A stretch of 64,000 nucleotides of DNA from Peribolospora baueri (taxonomy: Eukaryota; Basidiomycota; Peribolosporomycetes; Peribolosporales; Peribolosporaceae): assembly GCA_029717555.1 (NCBI GenBank), contig JAMDHS010000090.1, positions 18,087 to 82,086 on the forward strand. Direction: 5' to 3'. The position numbers and the translations under genes were made by a program. Positions 1 through 9,617 of the stretch are shown in pieces. How positions within the stretch are numbered: position 1 is the stretch's first letter; each line of letters begins with the position of its first letter. Under the pieces are notes generated by a model that saw nothing but the letters and a program-made list of their open reading frames with translations, was not told where the DNA came from and did not search any database.

Positions 1-831
1 TCATCCAGCGTGCTCCCCTCTCTTCCTTGCACTCTCCTCCCCCATTCGGCCGAGCTGAATGCTGGCTTGATCGTCAAGCTCCTCGACCTCTCGCCAATGG
101 ACGTACCAAGATTGCTCGCTCTCTTGGATAAGATCGAGGCTGCCAAGCGTCCAACGCGGGGCAGCAGGGGCTTTCGTCTGAGTAGAAGAGGATGGGGGTC
201 CAGATACATGGCTGTGTACATATATACGGGTGCTCAATCCGATGAAGCCCTGCCATCACGAGAATCACATGGAGTGAACGCAGGCCGGTCGCCTTCCGTC
301 TACGTCTCCGCCAGTCTCGCAGAAAGAGCGCACACAAGTCCGTGTGTCGAGATGAAAAGGTCATGTTCTATGGCGAGCTGGTGGGGTCGATCCCTGCAAA
401 TGTACCCTCCGCCCACCCCTCTTGCTCGGGCTTGAAAGCAACACTCGTCAATGCCAGAAGATGAAACAGACAAAGAGCAAGGGAGGCTCACGAAGAGTAG
501 CCACGTGACTGTCACGTGCTATACGCGATCAGACGCGTGCCTCCTGATGTCCAAGAAGATCGGGACGGGCGAGTAGTCGTTGCTCCTCTCCTCCTCTCTC
601 CATCCCTCACGCCTCCTGCCCGTTGCCTTCCCCATACCTCTGCTTGCATTTGAGAAGTTTTCGTCTTTTTGCACCTGCTTGCTTGCACTTCTTGGTTCCC
701 TTGGTACCGCTAGAGTTTTGCATTTCTCAGACTTCAATCGCCTTCCCCATCGCTCCCGACGCACCGCATCTTGCTTTCTCCCAATTCTGTTTTCACCGCA
801 TCGCATCCCCGCACCTCAGCTGTTTGGCTCA
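1..831. other. upstream region and pyrimidine-rich leader of the first gene
   Basis: No gene can be supported here. Short open frames at 1-435 on both strands lack ATG-supported family similarity. The block 585-830 is strongly C/T-rich and runs into the ATG at 832, as expected for the promoter and 5' leader of the downstream gene. It also carries a paired CACGTG element, listed separately. Confidence 0.5.
502..518. promoter_or_regulatory. inverted pair of CACGTG E-boxes
   Basis: CACGTGAC-T-GTCACGTG is a perfect inverted repeat around one central base. Each half contains a CACGTG core, and the cores start 11 bp apart, about one helical turn. Such cores bind Cbf1/USF-type bHLH proteins in fungi. 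The element lies 314 bp upstream of the ATG at 832. Binding is inferred, not shown. Confidence 0.5.
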
Positions 832-3800
832 ATGGCCACAGGGACTTGCTCCGACTCTTTTTCATTGCACTCTCACTCTCAGCCCGCCAGCCCTCCTTCG
901 CTCCCTCTAGCCCGCGTGCACCGCCTTCTCCGCCCACTTCGCACCAAGGTCACAGCGCTTACTTCCCTCCTCGAGCGACAGCCTATTGACGCTCCGTCTG
1001 AGGCTGGCCTCTACCAAGAACCCGTACGTGGAAATGGCGAGGCCGTTTCCGAGCTCGAGCGAGAGGACGACGCCGTCTTTCGCAACCCCATATCTCGCTG
1101 CCCTCGCGTGACCTACGGCGGACGAGCCAAGCGAGGTGCCTCAACCGGAGCATCTTCCTCTACTCGCGGTTGCAGGTCCGGAACTTTTGCCGCTTCCGGC
1201 GCTGGGACGAGTGCTAAGGCCAGGGAAAGGAGGAGCGCGACGGGCACGTTGGCCTCCTCCGCCGCTGGGACCTCTTCGCCTTTTCAACACCCTTATGCCT
1301 TCGACGATCGACGCCCTTCCTCCTTCGGCCCAAATGGAAACCGCCCCGTTATCTTCTACAACGCCTCCTCTCTTCTCTATTCAACCACGACTACGACTGC
1401 AAATAACAACAGACGTCGCAGGACCCTCTCCACCTCATTTCCTTCTGACCGCACGGCATCCATTCCCCTTCCAATCCCGGCGCCGGATTTGACTCGCCCG
1501 TCGGACGAGCTGAACAAGAAGATCAAGGGAGTCGTTGATGCGTTTCGGAACGTTCTGGAGGTATGCTGTCGAAGTGAAAAGGGCTTGACAGCCTCCCATA
1601 ATCCTGGCGTGACACCGATGGGGACGAGGACAGGGAGGTGCCTGCCCTCCCTCGCCACGCTTGCCGCCCGCGTCGTAGGCTCCCATATCGAAACCAACCT
1701 CCTTCCTTCTCCGGAAACCGATGCTGAGGAAGGAGTGCGGGGAACCTCGCACACGGACGATGAGTCGATGCAGCGGACAGATGAGTGGTATGAGGCCGTT
1801 CCTGCTCACTACCGATGGTGAGTTCGTCGAGTCTTTCCTTTTCTTTCCCGTCGTTTCACGTGGTGACCGATTGACTGACTTTGGTGTTCTTTTTGCATCC
1901 TCGCTCCGAATCTTTACTACGCTTCCCTCAAATTTCAGTCCTGCTCTGGCCCATCACGCCGTGCATGTTATCACCGAGCACTTGCCCTTGCCACCACCCA
2001 TCGGGCTGTTGGAGCACTTGCTCATTGCTTGCGTTCAGACGGGCGCAGAAGCTGAGGTGAGCTGGGTTAAGAGAGAAGGGACGGACGGGGTTGGGCACTG
2101 GTGGCAGTCAGGCTCACTGTATCTTTTGCCGGATATGCATTTCTGTTTCAAGGCCCACCAGCTCGCCACTCTCTTCCTCCCCGCTCTGGTTTGCTCTCTC
2201 TCCTCCGAACCTCCCACGTCGACCACGGTCATCTTCAATGCAGACGGCCTTCTCCACACCCTTCATCGTGCCTGCCTCGCCCTCGGCCAGCCCTTTCTAT
2301 TTGCTTCGGAATTGACCAAGTCTTTTAAAGAACATGCGGCGGACCACTCCCCGGACCTCGTGTGGCTCTCGTCGCGCGTGGACGCTTTCGCCCGCACGTG
2401 CCAGGACGCGAGTCTCGTGGGACGACTGGCCGAGGGGATGATCTATAACGTCCTGGCTGTCGACGTGTCCAAGCCTCGCTTCGTTGACGAATACGACATC
2501 GATGGTCAGGATAACGTGGAGAGCAACCCCATGGAATCGGGCATCCGGCTCTCCGAACAACCGCCGCGCAAGCGGCAGCGTTTATCTGATGTCATAGGTA
2601 ATCGCCCTGCTTCTAGTGGCGAAGCCTCGAGCCTACACGCCAGAGCATCCAACTCGAGCTCGAGCGCCTTCTTGCAAGACTCCTCTCTTCAAGAAAGGCA
2701 CGACACCTCAGTATCTCTTCCCATTTGCCTCTCATCAGCTTCAGAATTGGCGAAACCGCTTCGGTCCCAAGGAACGCGGAAGCTCGACCAGTCGGTCCTT
2801 CTAGCAAGCGAAGCTCGTCTAGGAGCTTGGTTGAAGCTCCTCTTTAAGCTCTCAGCTGCTGGAGCTACCGGAGACTCAGCCGCCGAAGAGTTAGCGGAGT
2901 TCTTGATGCAGCTCCCCGTGTCGCCAGAGTGGGGTGCGGCGTTGGCTGGTTTAAACGGGAACAAGGCCCAAAAGGCAACTATAGGACGAGGATGTGCGGA
3001 GAGGAACCGCGGCCAAGCGATAACGGCTACGGTGATGGCCAGAGAGGCAGCCGCTGCGATTGACAGCATTGGGAATTTGCTCGCAGGCCTCGTCCTTCCC
3101 GCTTTGGATGATGAAGCGGAGCTTTTGGATGACTTCACGTCCCAAAAAGCCCCACGTCTCCGGCCTGTCTGGTCGGGTCAATCTGGAGACAGCAGAGGCT
3201 GGTCCGCCATTTTCGCCAGATTGGCAATCGCTTGCTCCGTCCACGCTCTCGACCACACTTACGTCCACCAATCTCCTGCGAATCTCATCGGCGACGAACC
3301 TTGTTCTATGGCCGACTCTGCGCTGTTGCTGAGACGCCGCAAGGCCCTGGCGCGACGCATCTCGCTTCTCTCTGACCTCATTTCTGCGAGCTCCGCACCC
3401 GGGCTGGACGCTTCTGCTGCCCACCCTTCTAGGCCCCGCGCCGAGACATCTCGTTCTTGCCCATTCACCCTCTCCCATCGCTCCCATACCCAACCGCTCT
3501 CGTCCCTATACGCCCACTCGCACACCGATCCCCCGCGACTTATCCGCCTTGCGACTGCCCTCGGCGAGGCTGGACTCCCCGTTCTAGAGGCCGCAACGCT
3601 CAAGAGAGCACTAGCGAGTTGGGAGGCTTGGGAGACGGCCTTGCTCTACAAAGCTTCTGCGACAAATGCGAGGGATGACGAAGACGCGAAGGAAGGGAAC
3701 GAGCTGCGTTTGGCCGAAATGCTGAGCTTCCGATTCGCAGAACTCGGAGAGCGGCTCGAGGATGCGGAACGGAGGGCCGTCCGGACTGCTCTTCGCCAAC

Positions 3801-5410
3801 TTCCTGTCTCTCGCAATGGTGAGTCGGCTGGGGTCGAGGTCAGTGGTAGGACCGACCAAAATAGGAAAACGCGGCGGGACGAAGCGCAAAGGAGAGGCGA
3901 TAATGACGATGACCGAAAGGAGTGGAGGTATGAGGATGCGCTCGGAGCATGGTATCTTGCTACTCCTGAACATCGAGACGACAAGAGAGGGGACGGAGGA
4001 TCTGAAGCACGGTTTAGGTTGAGGTTGGAATCGGGTTCCTTCGACGATCCATACGTCCAACGCAGCTTGGACGAGCACCGGGGGGATGATTCGAGTCTGC
4101 CTCCCTCGTCCCCGGAGTTGCCTCAAACCAGAAGAAGCACAGCCGTCTTTTGCCGGCACCGCCCACGACCGGCCATTCGGTCTGTCGCGCCCGCTAGCCG
4201 TCCACGGCCGTCTCGAACCGCATCGTCAGAAGAAGAGGGCGACCGCCTTTCCTTCCTCTCTTCCGATTCCGAAACAGAAGCAAATCACTCAGACTCTTCG
4301 TACTTTGATGGCACCTTCTCGGCAAACGATCGTCCTCCACGTCGTCCCTCCGTGTCTCCCGAAACTTCTTTTACCACTATCGCCTCCTCCGCCTCACCTT
4401 GGAAGACCCCGCTTTCTCGAGGCTCCTCGCCGCCCTCTCTCTCCGGCTTCGGCCACGAAGAAGCAGAGGCGGCGAGACCGAGGCCGTTCGTCATCTCGAT
4501 GACGCCCGGACTGGGGCCCTTCGTCAGGAGCAGCAGCTCCTCGCCTTTTGTCGCTGCTGCGTGGAGGGGGAGACATGCTGCAGGAAGTGGCTCTGGCGTT
4601 GCTGGTGCCCGCGTCAACGGCAAGAAGGGTAGGACGATGCTCGGACCCCAGCAGAGGGCGAGTCGCGTTTCTACCTCCTCCGACACGTTCCATTCGCGAC
4701 CGTCCGCAAGGCATCACCGGGCCGCCTCGAATTTGACCCTGGGCAGCGGGACTGGGACCATGAGCATGTGGCAGCCTGCATCTACGAGCGAGGCTTGGTT
4801 GCCTAGCTCGCCTACACCCCACCTTGACTTTGCGAGCCGGGTGTCTGCGCGGAGGGGTGGGAGCGGAAGGAAGAGGGCTTGGCATGTCGCACTTGAGCAG
4901 ACCTCCTCCGCGGACGGCAGGGATGGGCTCCACGAAGTTGGAGAGCCCGAGAACGGAGAGGTCGAAGATGTGCAAGAGCGACGCCGCCGGAGCGACGCAG
5001 GACTGGCGTCCGAGTCTGCGACGGAGGCCTCAAGCTCTTCAGCAACGCAGCGCGATGAGGATCTTGATTATGAAGGGGACATGCATGAAGAGGACTCATC
5101 CGTCCTCTCCACTTTTCCAAATAGACTGACATCGAAGGTTCGGCCGGGACGTCCACACCTCGCTCGATCCTCTGCCGTAGCATCATCTCACCTTCCGACA
5201 TGTGCTTCCTACTCCGACCGAGCCCGTACCCTCGCTCCTAAGCCGATGGGTCATATTACGCCTCGCCGTCCACGCCGGAATTCTCGCCCGCGGCAGGGAC
5301 GGACAACTCACGAGGCGGGCGCCAGTAGAGTGAGGTTGGACGAGAACGATCACGACGACATCGATCTGTTTGCCGTGTCTTCTCCCGTCGTGCCGGGGGC
5401 GGGGAGATGA
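832..5410 (+). CDS. large orphan protein, N-terminal helical part and Ser/Arg-rich tail
   Basis: A 1.2-kb first part (ATG at 832, chosen because the in-frame sequence before it is pyrimidine-rich leader) joins a frame open for 3.7 kb up to the stop at 5408-5410. Likely introns begin at 1561 (GTATGC) and about 1819 (GTGAGT; acceptor TTTCAG near 1938). A third, about 2057-2152, is a multiple of three and leaves the frame intact. The middle (about 1940-3800) is Leu/Ala-rich and probably helical. From about 3800 to the end the protein is low-complexity, rich in Ser, Arg, Pro and acidic patches, and looks disordered. It ends with an acidic DENDHDDIDLF-like patch. I do not recognise a family or catalytic motif. 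The long stop-free frame and its consistency with splice sites make it a real gene. The function is unknown; a nuclear scaffold is one guess from composition only. Confidence 0.7.
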
Positions 5411-5817
5411 TAAGAAGATTGGGCAGTTGAGGAACAGATGCACCCAAAAGCGAGCGCGCTTTGTATGTAGAGCGGCTCACGATCTTATGCCAATGCAGAA
5501 TTGGAGACGGTCTGAACCGTACCTTCTCTTAGTGAACGACGATGGGAAGATGACTCGACATCTGTGTAGGCGTACGCCTGAATTCCCGTGTAAGTTAGTC
5601 CGCTGTGATGAGATCTAGTCTACATTCAGAATGGTAAGGAAGCGACGCCGGCCGGGATAGCTCTTCTCAGATGATGGTGTCTAGTGTTCCTGGGCGGATG
5701 CGTGAGTGCATGAAGATCCAGCCGGGAAAATGGAAAACGTTGTTATCCTAGCTTCGCTACTCTCGAAGCTGCCACTGTCCTTCTCGGCCATCTCGTCACC
5801 GGACCAACGGATACCTT
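5411..5817. other. convergent 3' intergenic region
   Basis: These 407 bp lie between two genes that end towards each other (the orphan at 832-5410 and the MFS transporter). They should hold both 3' UTRs. I see no other gene or repeat in them. Confidence 0.5.
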
Positions 5818-8800
5818 TTACCGCTCTGGCCGCCGAGAGGACGGCGGCGTCGACAGTGCTGTCTGGGAGGGGTCATCTGTCACAGGACTGCCATCCGGGG
5901 ATGCGGGGCGAGTGGTGGACAAAGGCGTATTTGCGGCACTCCTTCTGTTCCGACGCTTCTCCTTCTGCTTCTCCGCCCACTCTTTGCCCCGGGCCTTGAG
6001 CTCCTCCTCGTCGTCGCGTGAGAGATTCGTCTCCCGCACGCCCAAGAGGACGCTCACAAGGGCAACGCCACACGCCGCTGAAGGTTAGGGGGAGGCAAGG
6101 GATACGAACACAAAAGATATCGTCAGTCTTCCCGCCTGAAAAGACTCTCGCTATAAATGATTATGCCCACCAGTTGCGAAATAGAAGACCTGCCATGGCG
6201 CAATGCGGAACGAAGATGAGCATCGTAGGGAAAGGGCAAGCGGACTAGTGGACGGTGTATGACGCTCACATTGTGAAAGCCTTTAGTGTAGGCATCAATG
6301 ATGGCGCTGCGCGTAGCAGCATCGACGTTCAACCTCGAATAGACAACAGTAGGATCGTTGAGTACGGCCGAGATCGTCCCGTCGTCCAAGCCGAGGCCCC
6401 TGAGATTGGAAAGAAGCGAGTTGTTGAGGATGGCAAAGCAGATGGCCAGCGAGATAGTCCCGCCGAGGAGTCGGATAAAGTTGCGTAATGCGGTCACGAC
6501 TGCCATATCCTTCCTCTCCACGACGGCCTGCGCTGCGATGAGGGTTGTCTGGAGCGTACCGCCAACGCCGACGCCAGCGATGAGAAGGAAACCGATGCCT
6601 TGTCCCACGGGCGAGGAGGGTTCGAAAAGGCCAAGCAAGCCGACGGCAAGGGTGAAGAGGACGAAGCCAGTGAGAATGATCGCTTTGTATCGGCCCGTTT
6701 GGGAGACGACGATGCCAGCAATGGTGGAGCAAATGCCTTTGAATGAAGATTTGGTCACACGGGAAATGAACAATGACAGTTGTGGTCTCATATTAGCACG
6801 CGCACCGGTTGCGACAAGGAGAGGAAAGACCACTCACTCTGAGTAAACATGAGGGGGAGAAGCATGACGCCAGCGAGTACGCCAGAATAGCCTCGAACGA
6901 CTTGATAAAATTGGGGAACGAAGTAAAGCAAACAGTACTGGACGATACCATTCATCAATGTTTGTATCATCACTGAGCAAATCGTGACGTTCTTCGAGGA
7001 CAGGAAAAAGCAGGAAAGGCAGCAGGTCAGCGTTGGGGCCAGGGAGCGAGAAAGGGGTGACTTGATCGACAGACTTTGAACAAGTGCATCGGCATGATGG
7101 GCAAGGAGACGAGCTTCCACTCGACCAAGCAGAAGACGATCATCAGGACACAGCCGATGATCAGAGTGGAGAGGACGTGCGCCGAGGACCAAGGGTAGGT
7201 CGTTCCGCCCCTGCGAATTCAATGAAGGTAGACATGCGGTGAGGAGACCGGGTTGCGAATGACGACAGGGAGCAGGCGGACGAGTACACTTACCAGTTCA
7301 AAGGCAGCAAGATGAGGATGGTGGCGGCGAGGATGAGGAAAGTGCCCCACCAATCGACCTTGACCAGTTTACCCTTGACGTCGCCCTTGACTCGTTTCAG
7401 AGGCAGGAGGAAGACAATCACAGCTGTGGCTATGAGTGTGAGGGGGACGGAGATGATGAAGCTGATATGGGCGGGACCGCGGGACCGCGTAGTTGCAAGG
7501 GCAAAAGAGGGTCAAACAAGTTATATCGCCCAACTATGTTGACTCTTGCGTACAAATGGAGCGTTCAAATGCCAAAACGGGAAAAAGAAGACGACTCACC
7601 ACCACCGCCAGCTAGCTTCGCTCAGCACACCACCAAGCAACGGGCCGACAGAGTTGGAGATGGCCACGACGGATCCCAAAATACCTTGGTATTTGCCTCT
7701 GGGAGACCGAGTGATTGATGAAAGCGTTTGAGCTTTAAATCCATGCCTGACAAACACACGTCCTCTTCGGAAACGACCTTGCAAAAGCAAACTCACCGTT
7801 CTCTGAGAGAGACGACGTCGGAGACGATGGTCATCACGAGCGTCACTATTCCACCTCCGCCAATGCCGGCGATGGCTCGGAATGTGATCAACTGGGTCAT
7901 CGTTTGAGCGGCGGCGCAGAGGGCTGAGCCGATGCTGGATAAGGTGAAAATCATGCGTACGAAAGTGTGGGTGGAGGACAGGCGTACAGTGTCCGACGTT
8001 GCAGGCTCAGCGAACAAGGTTGTTCGGAACCAGTAGACCAGAAGAGGATGGACAATGATATGCGCGAAAGACAGCGCGAGCTCACAGAAACATGACAAGG
8101 GCAAAGATCATGACGCTCTTGCGACCGAAGATATCAGAAAAGCGTCCGTACAAGGGTTGGAAAGCTTTTCGCGTTGCGGGAAGACGGTAAAAGAGCTGTG
8201 AGCCGGTCGTCTGCGTCTGTGCCTCCACTCGCCCTGCAAAGCACAGCGCTAGAACCAACGGGTCCCAGCACTCACCCGTACTGGTGACTAGATAACTTGT
8301 TCCAACCCAAGCGCTATCCTGACCTTGGTGGAACGCGCTGGCGATCTTTGGCAAGGCGGTGGAGACGATGGTCTGATCTAGGAGGGAGCAGAGGAGGGCG
8401 AGAGAGAGCGCCATGAAGACGGTGATGATCTGTGTCGAAGAAGAAGGGGACACAAGACGAAGGTCGGTACGATTCCACGGGTAGATCCGTTTTTAAAGGT
8501 TGTCTAAGCTCGACCGAAAGGTGGGCAAGACGAAAGGACGGAAGACAGGGACAGACCTGCTTCGTGGGCAAGAGGTTCGTCTGATCCTGGATCTGACTGC
8601 TTTCCTTCTTCCTCTTGTCTGAGCCAGTCTGGTCATCACCGGCGGTGCCACCACTCTCAGGGCGCTCGCTGTGGTCCCTCGAGTCTGGTCGTCCCTCCGC
8701 CTCTTCCCTCTTCTGCGCAGCAACCGTGACCTGCCCTGTCGACTCTGATCGAGGCGTCTCTGGAAACGCGACACGACCTTCCTCCATGCTCTTCTCGACG

Positions 8801-9087
8801 GGCTGATGCACAGCGTCGGTCCTCTCGCCAGTGAGGTCCTCCACTTCGTCGCCTTCGTCCACGCCCCCGGCCCGGTCACCTTGCGGCCCTCCCATCGCGC
8901 CCTCAACGCCTTCGTTGCTGGCGCCCACCTCGAGGGTCTCCCTGGTAGCTTCACGGAAGCTGAACACGGAGCGAGAGGAGGAATGGGAGAGGGAAGGAGC
9001 GAGTGGGGAGAAGGCAGGAGAGGAGGCGGCGGCGGTCGACGCCCCCGTCCTCGTTTTTGCGGGGGACGATAATGGCGGCGGTTTCAT
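5818..9087 (-). CDS. MFS transporter, DHA2 (14-TM drug:H+ antiporter) family
   Basis: Predicted polytopic plasma-membrane or vacuolar exporter. Translation of the minus strand gives, in order: a hydrophilic N-terminal tail of about 175 residues rich in Ser, Glu and Gly; TM1 with the LLDQTIVSTALPKIA signature of DHA2 proteins (8429-8345); motif A (GRFSDIFGRKSV, near 8130); GIGGGG; antiporter motif C (NSVGPLLGG, near 7640); further TM helices to about 6030; and a basic/Ser-rich cytosolic tail. The ATG at 9087 is preferred because it starts the long hydrophilic exon; the first intron runs from about 8556 to 8430. At least eight introns interrupt the TM region, and one exon (6189-6171) is only 19 nt. 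The substrate cannot be read from sequence; vacuolar basic amino-acid transporters belong to the same superfamily branch. It is divergent from TFB1 with a shared 530-bp promoter. Confidence 0.88.
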
Positions 9088-9343
9088 GTTCGCATGCGTT
9101 GTCTGCCTCTCATGTGCTCCCAAGAGAAGCGAAAGACGGACGAGCGATCGTCGAACGAGGGAGGGAAGAAAGGGTTTGCTGATCAAGCGGAGACAGGACG
9201 TTACGCATGTCGATGGTGTCGCCTGTAGATATACACACTCTCTCTCCCCTTTTCCGACCTCACTCCCCTCCTTCCTCTCTCTGTCGCCCCCATCTCATCT
9301 GATCTGATCATCTCTGCCTTTCGCTCTACCCGATCCGCTCGGG

Positions 9344-9360
9344 TAAAAAGTAGCTTTTTA
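9344..9360. repeat. perfect inverted repeat in the divergent promoter
   Basis: TAAAAAG-TAG-CTTTTTA: 7-bp arms around a 3-nt spacer, in an otherwise GC-rich promoter. It could be a palindromic factor site or a small hairpin. Confidence 0.6.
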
Positions 9361-9410
9361 GCCGCCGCAGTCGCTTTCAGTGCCGAGGTGCCCGCTTGCC
9401 GAGCTCGGAG

Positions 9411-9438
9411 TTGGTCGGATTTGGTCGGATTTGGTCGG
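9411..9438 (+). repeat. 10-bp tandem repeat TTGGTCGGAT, about 2.8 copies
   Basis: Two exact copies of TTGGTCGGAT and a third partial one lie head to tail, immediately followed by shorter CGTCGGCA copies to about 9460. The 10-bp period puts each copy on the same face of the helix. It lies 180-207 bp upstream of the TFB1 ATG, in the promoter or 5' leader. Confidence 0.7.
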
Positions 9439-9617
9439 CCTTCGTCGGCACGTCGGCACGTCGGGCGATCGTCGGACGACCGAGCCGATCGCCCTCGGCC
9501 ACCTCTCGCCCGTCTATGCCCGCTCGTCTCCGCAAGCATGAGCTCGTGCACGCGATCGCAGCCGTCCGGAACGAGCGACTCGCTGCCTCGCCGGACCTTC
9601 ATCCTCCACGGGCAGCC

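Larger units (their letters stand above)
9088..9617. promoter_or_regulatory. shared divergent promoter of MFS transporter and TFB1
   Basis: These 530 bp separate two genes transcribed away from each other. They contain an AT-rich inverted repeat (9344-9360) and a 10-bp tandem repeat followed by CGTCGGCA repeats (9411-9460). No TATA box stands out. Confidence 0.5.

Noticed and set aside
1-435. Possible terminal exons of a gene left of the window
   Set aside because: Short frames on both strands; no recognisable protein and no clear splice acceptor. Cannot be supported from this fragment.
580-831. In-frame extension of the first orphan gene
   Set aside because: Sequence is a pyrimidine-rich leader (Leu/Ser/Phe/Pro translation). 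The extension begins at a non-ATG codon or in leader, so the ATG at 832 is preferred.
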